Shown piece after piece: positions 1 to 8,999 of a stretch of 64,000 bases of DNA. The notes under the pieces are model-generated. The model was not told where the DNA came from and ran no database searches. It saw only the letters and a program-made list of their open reading frames with translations. This stretch comes from Pedobacter suwonensis (lineage in GTDB: Bacteria > Bacteroidota > Bacteroidia > Sphingobacteriales > Sphingobacteriaceae): positions 1 to 64,000 of the forward strand of contig NZ_FOJM01000011.1 in the NCBI RefSeq assembly GCF_900111825.1, in the 5' to 3' direction. The first letter of the stretch is position 1. The number at the start of each line of letters is the position of its first letter. The position numbers were made by a program, and so were the translations under genes.

Positions 1-329
1 TCATGCATTTCCGTATAGCTAGGCCATAGCACCGTATCACCGTTCTACTTAAAACCGGCCTAATAAATTTTTCGGACTGCACTGTTCTAGCCATAACACT
101 GGCTTTGAAAGAAAAATTTTCAGCCGGCATTTTTTGTTACTTTTTGATGCCAAAAAGTAAGAGCCCTTCGGCGGCGGTGAGCCGAGGCAAGAATTGTGCG
201 AAGGAAAAAACGTCAATCATATTGATTTTTATATCATAAATTATCCCTCAGGATGACAATCGGATTGGATATAAATTGTTAACTGCTGAATTGCTAAAGA
301 CTGGAAACTTAAAACTGCAAACTCAAAAC
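1..329. other. Left-edge intergenic DNA, no gene seen
   Basis: No convincing reading frame on either strand. It contains a short hairpin repeat at 137-160 (listed separately), followed by a G+C-richer patch near 165-205, and A-rich text just before the end of aguA. No terminator with a T-run was recognised for aguA here. Confidence 0.5.
137..160. repeat. Hairpin repeat, 10-bp stem
   Basis: Perfect inverted repeat: TTACTTTTTG (137-146), a 4-nt loop ATGC, and CAAAAAGTAA (151-160). A hairpin of the same architecture (10-bp stem, 4-nt loop, TACTTT core) occurs at 18673-18696. Both lie in non-coding DNA with an AATTGTGC or GCACAATT tract about 30-55 bp downstream, so they may be members of one dispersed family. 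It has no adjacent T-run that would make it an obvious terminator. Confidence 0.6.
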
Positions 330-1406
330 TTAAACCGCCGGTTCCTGCTGACTCAAACAGTGAAAACTTCCCAATCCCCAAATAATATCGACTGAGTTAA
401 TACCAATCACCTTGCGATCGGGGAAACAGCCCTGGATAATATCTAAAGCTTTTTGGTCGTTCACATCATCAAAAACAGGCACAATTACAGCCGCATTAGC
501 AATGTAAAAATTAGCATAAGACGCTGGCAAACGGGTATCATCATAGATAACCGGCGAAGGCATAGGTAACTCCACAATATTCAATGAGCGGCCATCCTTT
601 AATTTCATCGCCTTTAACGCGTCTAAATTTTCCTGTAATAAAATATAGTTTTCATCCAAGGGATTACTTTCTACAACAGTTAAAACGGTATCCTCGTTTA
701 CAAAACGGGTAATATCATCAATATGGCCATCAGTATCATCCCCCACAATGCCATCGCCGAGCCATAATACCTGATCCTGACCGTAATATTCAAGCAGGTA
801 CTTTTCAATCTGTTCTTTGGTTAAATGTGCGTTTCTGTTCTCGTTCAACAGACATGCAGTAGTGGTTAAAACTGTACCGGCGCCATTAAACTCTACCGAA
901 CCACCTTCCATTACAATATCAGGATTGAATAATGGTAAATTAAAATGTTTTGCAATTTTAGTAGGCACAACATCATCCAAATCAAACGGTGGATACTTAC
1001 CGCCCCAGGCATTGTAACCCCAATCTACTACTGCTTTTTCATTTCCTTTAACCACAAATGCAGGCCCATGATCGCGACACCAGGCATCATTGGTTTCGTT
1101 GAAATAAAATTCAATCTGCGTTAAATCGGCATCTGCTTTTTGAAGTTCGGCAACGGCAAAAGCTTTCATTTCTTCATCTTTTACATTGATCCGTACCTTT
1201 TCACCTTCGGCAACAGTTTTAATAAACTGACAGTAAGGTTCATAAATAGTTTCAATCTTACCAGGCCAACTGGCCTCTTTGTGCGGCCAACTTAACCAGG
1301 TAGCCTCATGTCTAGCCCACTCAGCAGGGAAAGCATAACCTTGCTGCTTAGGTGAATAATCGAATTGATTGATATTTAAATCTTTTCTTGGCGGAAAGTT
1401 TGACAT
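330..1406 (-). CDS. aguA: Agmatine deiminase
   Basis: Pentein-fold agmatine deiminase: hydrolyses agmatine to N-carbamoylputrescine and ammonia, in the arginine-decarboxylase route to putrescine; cytosolic. The length of 358 residues is normal. Active-site elements are visible and intact: the WCRDHGP motif (109-115), the GDDTDGHID motif with His228, and the C-terminal GSFHC segment with the nucleophilic Cys350. The next enzyme of the pathway, aguB, lies 227 bp upstream on the same strand; the gap holds a palindromic repeat (1466-1560), so co-transcription is likely but not certain. No arginine decarboxylase gene is in the window, so the agmatine source is not visible here. Confidence 0.95.
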   Translation of the reverse strand: MSNFPPRKDLNINQFDYSPKQQGYAFPAEWARHEATWLSWPHKEASWPGKIETIYEPYCQFIKTVAEGEKVRINVKDEEMKAFAVAELQKADADLTQIEFYFNETNDAWCRDHGPAFVVKGNEKAVVDWGYNAWGGKYPPFDLDDVVPTKIAKHFNLPLFNPDIVMEGGSVEFNGAGTVLTTTACLLNENRNAHLTKEQIEKYLLEYYGQDQVLWLGDGIVGDDTDGHIDDITRFVNEDTVLTVVESNPLDENYILLQENLDALKAMKLKDGRSLNIVELPMPSPVIYDDTRLPASYANFYIANAAVIVPVFDDVNDQKALDIIQGCFPDRKVIGINSVDIIWGLGSFHCLSQQEPAV

Positions 1407-1465
1407 CTAATTTTAATTTATAAAATGAATGGTTCGTGAGGACACGAACCATGGATTTGGATGTT

Positions 1466-1560
1466 CGTCATCTCGATTGGAGCGCAGCGCAATGGAGAGA
1501 TCTATTGATAAAAATTGAAGATTAGATTTCTCGTCTCCGTTTCACTCGCTCGAAATGACG
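1466..1560. repeat. CGTCAT...ATGACG element, copy A (95 bp)
   Basis: An imperfect long inverted repeat filling the aguB-aguA gap. The ends are CGTCATCTCGA and TCGAAATGACG, and GGAGA/TCTCC blocks pair further in. Related elements occur at 21279-21343, 46420-46477, 47868-47965 and 44563-44656, and a half copy at 47715-47751. It carries no gene. It looks like a dispersed, non-autonomous palindromic repeat of the REP or MITE kind. Confidence 0.7.
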
Positions 1561-1633
1561 ATTTTGGACGTTTATTAAAATAAACAATCCTCCATAGTTG
1601 TTCGCTTTAAGCTTTGGTCTTTAACCTTTCCGC

Positions 1634-2509
1634 TTAGTCCCCATCAATATACCTTTTCGTAATCGGCTGGTAAGAATCAATTCTTCTGTCTCTTAAAAAT
1701 GGCCAGTGCTTGCGCATAAAATCACTTTCATCGAGGTTCAGCTCCACAACTTCGGTTTCTTCCTGATCATGTGATGCTAAATAAAGCAACCGACCCTGTG
1801 CATTGGTTGCAAAACTGCCGCCCCAGAATTTCATGGCACCATCTTGTTCAAAGCCAACACGGTTTACACTCACCACCGGAACGCCATTGGCCACAGCATG
1901 GGAACGTTGAATGGTTTGCCAGGCATTGTATTGATCCTGGTTGGTTTCCTCATCCTGATCGGTAGCCCATCCAATTGCTGTTGGATAAAACATGATATCG
2001 GCCCCCATTAATGCGGTAATGCGTGATGCTTCAGGATACCATTGATCCCAACAGATTAGAATGCCGATCTTCGCAAATTTGGTTTGGAAAACCTTATACC
2101 CCAAATCACCTGGGGTAAAGTAAAATTTTTCGTAGTAAGCCGGATCATCAGGAATGTGCATTTTGCGATACTTACCTAAATATGATCCATCGGCATCTAA
2201 AACAGCAGTGGTATTGTGGTACAGACCTTCAGCGCGTTTTTCAAACAACGAAGCAATAATTACTACACCCAATTCTTTAGCAATTACCTGTAAAGCATCG
2301 GTTGACGGACCTGGAATAGCTTCTGCAAGATTGAAATTATCGTAATCTTCAACATCACAGAAGTATAAGGATGTAAAAAGTTCCTGCAAACATACAATCT
2401 GTGCTCCTTTTGCAGCGGCTTCCCTTACTTTCGTAATCGCTTTATCTAAATTTTCCTGCTTATCTTTAGTACAACTCATCTGCACTAAGCCAACTTTTAC
2501 TTTCTTCAT
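1634..2509 (-). CDS. aguB: N-carbamoylputrescine amidohydrolase
   Basis: Nitrilase-superfamily amidase that converts N-carbamoylputrescine to putrescine, CO2 and ammonia, the step after agmatine deiminase; cytosolic. The catalytic triad is visible: Glu43 (LQELF), Lys116 (YRKMHIPD) and Cys153 (ILICWDQWYPE). The length (291 aa) and the N-terminus KVKVGLVQM are typical. Genomic pairing with aguA supports the substrate over other nitrilase-family amidases. A promoter-like TAACTTTG lies about 105 bp upstream of the ATG (2622-2615, minus strand). Confidence 0.94.
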   Translation of the reverse strand: MKKVKVGLVQMSCTKDKQENLDKAITKVREAAAKGAQIVCLQELFTSLYFCDVEDYDNFNLAEAIPGPSTDALQVIAKELGVVIIASLFEKRAEGLYHNTTAVLDADGSYLGKYRKMHIPDDPAYYEKFYFTPGDLGYKVFQTKFAKIGILICWDQWYPEASRITALMGADIMFYPTAIGWATDQDEETNQDQYNAWQTIQRSHAVANGVPVVSVNRVGFEQDGAMKFWGGSFATNAQGRLLYLASHDQEETEVVELNLDESDFMRKHWPFLRDRRIDSYQPITKRYIDGD

Positions 2510-2614
2510 GTTTTCTGAAATGAGAGAATGAGAGAATGATTAATTGAGAGAATGTTATTGTAATTTTAAACTACATTCACTCCTTCAAAAATTCAATCAT
2601 GCTAAATTAACATG

Positions 2615-2622
2615 CAAAGTTA
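2615..2622 (-). promoter_or_regulatory. Candidate aguB promoter (minus 7 box TAACTTTG)
   Basis: Read on the minus strand, TAACTTTG matches the Bacteroidota TAnnTTTG box exactly. The minus 33 region is weak. The start of transcription would fall near 2607, giving a leader of about 100 nt before aguB. Confidence 0.45.
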
Positions 2623-2734
2623 CTATTTGTTTAAGAGTAGAACGGCATAAAATTGTAAATATTGGGATAAATCGGCTTCAATCATTTATGTTAAGATGAG
2701 GCATTTTGTTTTTAAAATTCAATGCCCAAAAAGC

Positions 2735-2788
2735 AAAAAAATATGCTGCAAGTGCTTCATTTATTTTTTTGAGGCATTGTGCAGCATA
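2735..2788 (-). terminator. Intrinsic terminator of the metal-efflux operon
   Basis: On the minus strand the arm TATGCTGCA at the base (2780-2788 with 2742-2750) continues through CAATGCCTC pairing with the AGTGCTTC side, giving about 17 pairs with one bulge and two G-U pairs. A T-rich tract (TTTTTTTGCTTTTT) follows. It sits 27 bp downstream of the czcB stop codon. Confidence 0.8.
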
Positions 2789-2815
2789 CTTAAATATTTG
2801 GTATTCAGACCGAAG

Positions 2816-3958
2816 TTATTCGCCCTCTTCTCCTCCGTTTTTCATTTTCATTAAAAGTGCATAAGCATTTTTTGTCACCACAGTGCCCAGCTGTTTATTG
2901 GTTTTAATTTCTATAAACCCATCCACTGTTGTTCCAATTTCTACAGGAACCATTTTGTACAGCCTAGTACCAACTTCCTCAAAAATGTAATATTTATTTT
3001 CCCATTTAACTATGGCATCTTCCGGCACGGCATCAACGGTTTCGTTGCCAACAGAAATGGCCGCATTTAGAAATGAGCCTGGTAATAGTTTATGATCTGA
3101 ATTTTGAATATCACAGTGTACGGTTGTGGTCCGGTCGTCTTCAATATTAGGCGTAATCAGATGTATTTTAGCGATATATTTCTTTTCGGGGTTTGTTGTC
3201 GTATTGCAGATCACTTCTTGTCCTTTTTTTAAACTGGCCGCATCTTTTTCAAATACAGTAAGGTTTGCGTGTAATTCTCCCGGACCAATTAATTCAAATA
3301 AAATATCGGCTGCATTAACAAATTTGCCCGTGTTTACATTAACCTTAGTAACGTATCCACTAATGGGCGAATAAATTTTAATATTACGGGTGATCGAATT
3401 TTCATTTAAAATTTCAGGATTAATGCCAATTAGCCTCAGTTTTTGAGCAAGTGCTTTTACCAAAACTTTTTGGTTATTATAATCGCTTTCAGTTTGCTGA
3501 AAGATTTTATCACTCGTTGCCTTGGTTTGATTTAGTCCCTTTTGCCTGGTATAATCTGCCGCCAAAAACTTCAGTCTGTTTTGAGAAGTTAAGTAATCTT
3601 GCTGGAGTTGGATGTACTGCTGATCTTCGACGGTAGCCAACACTGCTCCTTTGGTAACAAACATTCCGGGCATCATAATCATTTTCTTAATATAGCCGCC
3701 CATAGGCACACTTACGGAATAGGTATTTTCTGGTGGCACATCTACAACACCATTAACATTAATGGTACTATGCATCGTTTTTTGTGTGATTTTGCCGGTT
3801 AAAATCCCCGCATTTTTAACTTGTGCGTCGGTAAGTTGTACCTCGTCTGTGTTTGCTGCTACAGGTTTTTCTGCCTGTACGGTTTCTTTTTTATCCGCAC
3901 TGCTGCAAGCCATTAGAAGTGACATGCAAACCAATCCTGCTAATATTTGAGTTCTCAT
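2816..3958 (-). CDS. CzcB-type RND periplasmic adaptor lipoprotein
   Basis: Membrane-fusion (HlyD-family) adaptor linking an RND metal pump to its outer-membrane factor. A lipoprotein signal is clear: lipobox LMAC with lipidation at Cys18, so the protein should be anchored in the periplasm. Visible parts are a barrel-sandwich segment (near residues 60-100), a helical hairpin (about 100-165), the return strand IYSPISGYVTKVNVNTGKFV, and a beta-barrel region. The length of 380 aa is normal. It starts 6 bp after the fused RND/OMF gene, so the two are surely co-transcribed. The metal is inferred from the pump, not from this protein. Confidence 0.9.
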   Translation of the reverse strand: MRTQILAGLVCMSLLMACSSADKKETVQAEKPVAANTDEVQLTDAQVKNAGILTGKITQKTMHSTINVNGVVDVPPENTYSVSVPMGGYIKKMIMMPGMFVTKGAVLATVEDQQYIQLQQDYLTSQNRLKFLAADYTRQKGLNQTKATSDKIFQQTESDYNNQKVLVKALAQKLRLIGINPEILNENSITRNIKIYSPISGYVTKVNVNTGKFVNAADILFELIGPGELHANLTVFEKDAASLKKGQEVICNTTTNPEKKYIAKIHLITPNIEDDRTTTVHCDIQNSDHKLLPGSFLNAAISVGNETVDAVPEDAIVKWENKYYIFEEVGTRLYKMVPVEIGTTVDGFIEIKTNKQLGTVVTKNAYALLMKMKNGGEEGE

Positions 3959-3964
3959 TTTATC

Positions 3965-6900
3965 TTATTTATCTGTGGCTGTAATACGTTCAATTTCAAA
4001 CGCAGCTTCGTTAAATTGCTGCACTTTATCATAATATTCTGCTTTGACCTGTATAAACTGGTTAACCAGGATCACCCAATCCAGATAGGCAATCTCGCCG
4101 GCATTGAGTTTATCAGATGCCGTTCTAAAAATATCACCAGCATTCCTTAAAGCGATTTTATGGTAAGAGCCGATCAGTTTTTTAAGCCTGTTATACCGTT
4201 CAACCGAGTTTATTAAATTATTATCCAAAGTTTTTTTTGTTAAGGCCAATTCTTTTTCACGCTGTTGGATGAGGATGCCATTGGCTTTGATGCGGGAATT
4301 TTGCGCACCGAAAAAGATTGGAATTCCAATGCCAACACTAATTGAAGAAAACCTTTTACTTTTGTCGAAATATTGCTCTGCCCCAATACTGTTGGTTTGC
4401 CAACCAATAATACTCGAGTTATTATAACCAAAACTTAAAGAAGGCAGCAGTTTACTTTTTTCGAGGGCCTTCTGTTGCCTGGCCAACACCAACTGTTCCT
4501 CTCCCAATTTTAGTAAAGGATGGCTGATCTCTTCCTGTTTCAATAAAGGCCTTGTGGCGTAAAGCAAGCTATCAGCCTCCGGCTGCAGGTTTTCATTGCT
4601 GTTTAACAAAAACTTAAACCTGTTTTGCACCAGTGCATAATCTGTTTTAAGCAACTCAAGTTGATTGTTGATTTGCTGCTTTTGATTTTCTGCAGTACGA
4701 AGTTCAAGCAAATCCACATCGCCTGATTTAAAACGCTGGGTAGATTTATCCAGAAATGCACCATAAACGCTATCGGCCCAAAGCAATAATTTCTCTTTTT
4801 CACTTAATAACAAAAGGCTGTAGTAGGCGGATTTCACTTCGGTTTTCAAGTCGAGCTGGCGCGCATCAACTTCAATCTCACTGATGCGCAAATTTGTTTT
4901 ATGGGTAGCAAATTGCCTTGCATAAACAGTCGGGAAATCGAGTGTTTGTACAACAGAAAATTTATTGTCATTCTCCAGACTGTTGAATTTGCCATAATCG
5001 AAACCAATTGCTGTTTTTGGTGCGTCAAAGCTACTTTTGGCAATTTGCTGATAATACTGAACGTTGGTTTTGGCAACCTGCAACGAAATGTTGTTTTTAA
5101 CGGCCGTATCTAACGCCGCTTTTAAGCCGATGGACTTCTGCGCATTCGTATTTAAGGCTCCAAAAAGTATGATGAGTACAGTTAACGCAAGTTTATTTTT
5201 AGGTTTGAAATAAGAAAAGCCCTTTTCAAATAATATGTATAACATGGGCAAAACAAATAATGTTAATAACGTAGAAATTAATAAACCACCAATAACCACT
5301 GTAGCCAATGGTTTTTGAACTGCACCGCCTGCACCGGTACTGATGGCCATGGGAATAAAACCAAGTGATGGGACCAATGCCGTCATTAAAACGGCACGAA
5401 GTTTTGATTTTGTAGCATGGATGACAATTCTTTTTACATCTGTCCAACCCTCTCTTTTTAACCGGTTAAATTCTGAAACCAGGAGAATTCCGTTTAATAC
5501 GGCTACACCGAAAAGGGCGATGAAACCTACACCGGCCGAAATACTAAAAGGCAAGTCCCTGATCCATAAAGCAAATATGCCACCTGTTGCGGAAAGTGGA
5601 ATAGCGGTATAAATTAAAAGTCCTTGTTTAACAGAACTGAAAGCAAAATACAGGAGCAAGAAAATTAGCAATAAGGCGATCGGTACTACAATTGCCAATC
5701 GTGATTTCGCTGCCGTCATATTTTCAAAAGAGCCGCCATAAGAAATGGTATAACCTTTAGGTAAGTTAAGTTTTGCAGCTGCTTTCTGCTGTAGTTCCTC
5801 TACAATCGACTGCACATCCCTATCCTTCACATTAAACCCAACAATGATCCTGCGTTTGGTATCTTCTCTTTGAATCTGGTTAACTCCTTCCACTTCTTCA
5901 ATATTAGCAACCATACTTAAAGGCACCTGATTACCGGATTTGGTTAAAACCATCAGGTTTTCTACATCTTTAATATTTTTCCGGGCTGCTTCGTCAAGGC
6001 GTACCACCATATCAAAACGTTTTTCCCCTTCATAAACCTGACCTGCTACCTGACCTGCAAAAGCAGTATTAACCACCCGGTTTACATCGCCTACGTTTAT
6101 GCCATATTTAGCCATTCCGACGCGGTTGTATTTTATTACTACCTGAGGCATTCCCGTAACCTGCTCCTCGTAAACATTGATAACTCCTTTAACGGTACCG
6201 ATTATGGTTCCTAAACGTTTGGCATAACCAGCCAGCGAATCCAGGTCTTCACCGAATATTTTACAAACTACATCCTGCCTTGCTCCGGTCATCAGTTCGT
6301 TAAACCGCATTTGTACCGGAAATTGGAAACCCACGGTAATACCAGGAATTACTTCAACCGCTTTGGTCATTTTGGCACTTAATTCCGGAAATGATTTAGC
6401 AGAAGTCCATTCTTTTTTGGGTTTTAAGATTACCATCATATCCCCTGCTTCAAAGGGCATGGGATCTGTTGGTACCTCGGCACTTCCTATTTTGGTTACG
6501 ATCTTTTGCACCTCAGGAAACTTATCCAACAGAATTTTCGATGCTTTTTGTGTCGTTTCAATCGTATTATTCAGGTTACTACCGGTGAGCAAACGGGTTT
6601 CAACGGCAAAATCGCCTTCTTCCAGCTGTGGAATAAATTCCCCACCGAGGGTACCCATTATAAAAATAGAAATAGCGAACAAGGAAAGTGTAACGACGAG
6701 AATGGTTTTTGGAAAACGGAGTACCTTGCTCAAGATGGGTTGGTATTTTCTCTCTATCCAGGCCATCAGCTTATCGGTTAAATTTTTCTTGTGGCTGATG
6801 GTTTTATTCAGGCATAAAGCCGACATCATCGGTACATAAGTGATGGACAAGAGAAATGCGCCAAGAATAGCAAAAGCAATGGTCCAGGCCATGGGTTTAA

Positions 6901-8332
6901 ACATTTTACCTTCAATGCCTTCCAGCGATAAAATAGGCAGATAAACAATCAGTATGATAATCTGGCTAAATACTGCCGATTTAATCATTGATCCGGTTGA
7001 TTTTTCCACCTCATTATCCATCTGGTTTTGGTCTATTTTACCGATAGCCCTAAAGTGTTTACTGTGCGAAAAGCGGTGAAGAATGGCCTCTACCACAATT
7101 ACAGAACCATCTACAATTAAACCGAAATCTATCGCTCCAAGCGACATCAGGTTTCCGCCAACTCCAAACTTATTCATCAATATGATCGCAAAAAGCATAG
7201 ATAGCGGGATCACAGAGGATACGATCAGGCCTGCACGAAGATTCCCTAAGAAAAACACCAGTACAAAAATCACAATCAGCGCACCTTCCATTAAGTTGGT
7301 CTCTACGGTACTAATGGCATTGTCAACCATTTTTGTTCTATCCAGAAAAGGCTCGATCACCACGCCATCGGGAACCATTTTTTGAATTTTCGCAATTTTA
7401 TCTTTAACCCGTTTTACTACCACAGAAGAATTTTCACCTTTTAACATCATCACCACAGCACCTGCAACTTCACCCTGGGCATTATAAGTCATCGCGCCAT
7501 AACGTATGGCCGAGCCATACTGAACCTTGGCAACCTGGCCCATTAAAACAGGCATTCCGTTATCAAGCGTTTTTACCACAATCTTTTCAATATCGGCCAG
7601 ATTGGTTGTTAATCCTTCGCTTCGGATATACAAAACAGTTGGTCCCTTTTCAATGTATGCCCCGCCTGTATTTTCATTGTTTTTTTCGAGGGCATCGAAT
7701 ATTTCGGCAATGGTTAATCGATAGGCTTTAAGTTGGTCTTGCCGCACCGCAACTTCGTATTGTTTCAGCCTGCCGCCAAAACTAGATACTTCCGCGACTC
7801 CGGGCGTACCTAAAAGTTGCCTTCTTACTATCCAATCCTGAATGGTACGCAATTCCTGTTCATTAAATTTGCCTTCGTAACCTTTTTTTGGCCGAACTAC
7901 ATATTGATATATTTCGCCTAGGCCTGTTGAAACAGGAGCCATTGCCGGCGAGCCTATGCCCTGTGGAATTTCTTGCTGCACCTGCTGTAAGCGTTCGGCA
8001 ATTTGCTGCCTTGCCCAGTAAACATCGGTTTCTTCAGTGAAAACGATGGTAACCAAAGAAAGTCCGAAACGTGAAAAACTCCTGATCTGTTTAAGTCCTG
8101 AAATACTGCTACAGGCTTGCTCAATGGGAAATGTAATGAGGCGCTCAATATCCGGTGCGCCCAATGATGGAGAAACGGTAATAACCTGCACCTGGTTATC
8201 GGTAATATCAGGAAGTGCATCTATCGGTAATTTAGTAACCTCGTAAGTACCCCAACCAATCAGTGAGCATACGAACAAAGCAATAATCAGTTTATTCCGG
8301 ATGGAAAAACCGATGATTTTATTTAACATCAT
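3965..8332 (-). CDS. CzcA-type heavy-metal RND pump fused to a TolC/CzcC-like outer-membrane factor
   Basis: Proton-driven heavy-metal efflux pump of the CzcA/CusA (HME-RND) family. Residues 1 to about 1040 form a complete RND protomer. The TM4 motif IDFGLIVDGSVIVVEA carries Asp402, Asp408 and Glu415, the pattern of divalent-cation (Zn/Co/Cd/Ni) pumps rather than the Cu(I)/Ag(I) pump CusA. After the last RND helix, KPKNK is followed by a hydrophobic, signal-like stretch ending GALNTNAQ at residue 1065, and then about 390 residues of outer-membrane factor with heptad-rich helices. Such 1450-residue fusions are known in Bacteroidota. The specific metal and whether the fusion is cleaved are unknown. 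Partners are the adaptor downstream and the small gene upstream. Confidence 0.92.
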   Translation of the reverse strand: MMLNKIIGFSIRNKLIIALFVCSLIGWGTYEVTKLPIDALPDITDNQVQVITVSPSLGAPDIERLITFPIEQACSSISGLKQIRSFSRFGLSLVTIVFTEETDVYWARQQIAERLQQVQQEIPQGIGSPAMAPVSTGLGEIYQYVVRPKKGYEGKFNEQELRTIQDWIVRRQLLGTPGVAEVSSFGGRLKQYEVAVRQDQLKAYRLTIAEIFDALEKNNENTGGAYIEKGPTVLYIRSEGLTTNLADIEKIVVKTLDNGMPVLMGQVAKVQYGSAIRYGAMTYNAQGEVAGAVVMMLKGENSSVVVKRVKDKIAKIQKMVPDGVVIEPFLDRTKMVDNAISTVETNLMEGALIVIFVLVFFLGNLRAGLIVSSVIPLSMLFAIILMNKFGVGGNLMSLGAIDFGLIVDGSVIVVEAILHRFSHSKHFRAIGKIDQNQMDNEVEKSTGSMIKSAVFSQIIILIVYLPILSLEGIEGKMFKPMAWTIAFAILGAFLLSITYVPMMSALCLNKTISHKKNLTDKLMAWIERKYQPILSKVLRFPKTILVVTLSLFAISIFIMGTLGGEFIPQLEEGDFAVETRLLTGSNLNNTIETTQKASKILLDKFPEVQKIVTKIGSAEVPTDPMPFEAGDMMVILKPKKEWTSAKSFPELSAKMTKAVEVIPGITVGFQFPVQMRFNELMTGARQDVVCKIFGEDLDSLAGYAKRLGTIIGTVKGVINVYEEQVTGMPQVVIKYNRVGMAKYGINVGDVNRVVNTAFAGQVAGQVYEGEKRFDMVVRLDEAARKNIKDVENLMVLTKSGNQVPLSMVANIEEVEGVNQIQREDTKRRIIVGFNVKDRDVQSIVEELQQKAAAKLNLPKGYTISYGGSFENMTAAKSRLAIVVPIALLLIFLLLYFAFSSVKQGLLIYTAIPLSATGGIFALWIRDLPFSISAGVGFIALFGVAVLNGILLVSEFNRLKREGWTDVKRIVIHATKSKLRAVLMTALVPSLGFIPMAISTGAGGAVQKPLATVVIGGLLISTLLTLFVLPMLYILFEKGFSYFKPKNKLALTVLIILFGALNTNAQKSIGLKAALDTAVKNNISLQVAKTNVQYYQQIAKSSFDAPKTAIGFDYGKFNSLENDNKFSVVQTLDFPTVYARQFATHKTNLRISEIEVDARQLDLKTEVKSAYYSLLLLSEKEKLLLWADSVYGAFLDKSTQRFKSGDVDLLELRTAENQKQQINNQLELLKTDYALVQNRFKFLLNSNENLQPEADSLLYATRPLLKQEEISHPLLKLGEEQLVLARQQKALEKSKLLPSLSFGYNNSSIIGWQTNSIGAEQYFDKSKRFSSISVGIGIPIFFGAQNSRIKANGILIQQREKELALTKKTLDNNLINSVERYNRLKKLIGSYHKIALRNAGDIFRTASDKLNAGEIAYLDWVILVNQFIQVKAEYYDKVQQFNEAAFEIERITATDK

Positions 8333-8404
8333 AACTTAAATTAAAATAACAGACATATCCAGAAGCCATGGGAAATGGTTCTGAAAAAATTTGAACAATA
8401 AATT

Positions 8405-8785
8405 TTAAGCTATGGCAATGGGTGGGCGAAACAGGCTTCCGAAAGCAGGATTACTATAGGAATTGGTGTAACTGAAAGTTTTCCTGGTATGTATATTCAG
8501 GCATACTGCTTTTAGTAAAATAAATTTTTCTGCCGGAACACCGATTGAAATGATATGATGACCATCAATTTTTTTGAAAGGAAGTTTCATATCCTCTTCA
8601 TCATCATGATCATCCAGGTCATGCCCGAAGTAATGCATTTCAAGAAAGTCCATAAAACTGATTTCAGCATTGAGCTGATGGTGTTGTAAAAAGTGAAGAA
8701 CAAGTTGAGGTGCCTTTATTACTTCGCGAACGGAGGTATTAAAAACGAGTACCGGGAAAAGTAGCAGAAGGACAACTTTATTCAC
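8405..8785 (-). CDS. Small exported His/Asp-rich protein heading the metal-efflux operon
   Basis: A 126-residue protein of unknown function. The hydrophobic N-terminus NKVVLLLLFPVLVFNTSV looks like a signal peptide. The centre has an acidic, histidine-containing stretch, HYFGHDLDDHDDEED (about residues 52-66), followed by DGHH, suggesting metal binding. It is the first gene of the czc operon, 72 bp before the pump gene. The start is GTG at 8785; no later Met preserves the signal peptide. A strong promoter lies so close that the mRNA would have almost no leader. A role as a periplasmic metal-binding accessory is inference from composition and position. Confidence 0.75.
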   Translation of the reverse strand: MNKVVLLLLFPVLVFNTSVREVIKAPQLVLHFLQHHQLNAEISFMDFLEMHYFGHDLDDHDDEEDMKLPFKKIDGHHIISIGVPAEKFILLKAVCLNIHTRKTFSYTNSYSNPAFGSLFRPPIAIA

Positions 8786-8789
8786 CTTG

Positions 8790-8821
8790 CAAAGGTAGCA
8801 AAGCTTTCAAAATAATTCAAA
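8790..8821 (-). promoter_or_regulatory. Promoter of the metal-efflux operon
   Basis: On the minus strand: TTTG (8821-8818), a 20-nt spacer, then TACCTTTG (8797-8790). This is an exact match to the Bacteroidota vegetative promoter TTTG-N19/20-TAnnTTTG. Transcription should start about 8783-8786, at or next to the GTG start codon of the 126-aa gene. Confidence 0.7.
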
Positions 8822-8953
8822 CCTGCGCGTTTATAATATCTGTTACTTACCGGAAAAGAATGATAACTAAAGCTGGTATTCAAAAATGTGTCAAAAATCG
8901 AAAAATGTTAGCAGAATAGAGCCAGTACAGCTCAGAAACCGATATCAAAAAAA

Positions 8954-8985
8954 GCAGATGAACATTTTTAGTACTGTTCACCTGC
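8954..8985 (-). terminator. Intrinsic terminator after the flotillin-like gene
   Basis: On the minus strand GCAGGTGAACA (8985-8975) pairs with TGTTCATCTGC (8964-8954) with one G-U pair and a 10-nt loop, followed by TTTTTTTG. It lies 15 bp after the stop codon of the flotillin-like gene. Confidence 0.8.
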
Positions 8986-8999
8986 TTTCTTAAAATTGT

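Larger units (their letters stand above)
2510..2815. other. Intergenic DNA between metal-efflux operon and aguB
   Basis: No gene. Near aguB it holds three near-copies of GAGAGAATG (about 2522-2555) and a Bacteroidota-type minus 7 box (2615-2622). Near the czcB end it holds a strong intrinsic terminator (2735-2788). Both are listed separately. Confidence 0.6.

Noticed and set aside
330-2509. aguA/aguB as part of the cyanophycin pathway (arginine to putrescine)
   Set aside because: Biochemically attractive, but 20 kb away, without an arginine decarboxylase nearby, and separated by many unrelated genes.
4846-5076. Small frames antisense or out of frame within the RND/OMF gene
   Set aside because: All are shadows of the 1455-residue frame, whose domain motifs are continuous and intact.
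3965-8332. Copper/silver pump (CusA) assignment
   Set aside because: TM4 carries DFG...D......E (Asp402, Asp408, Glu415), the divalent-cation pattern, and the methionine-pair signature of CusA was not evident.
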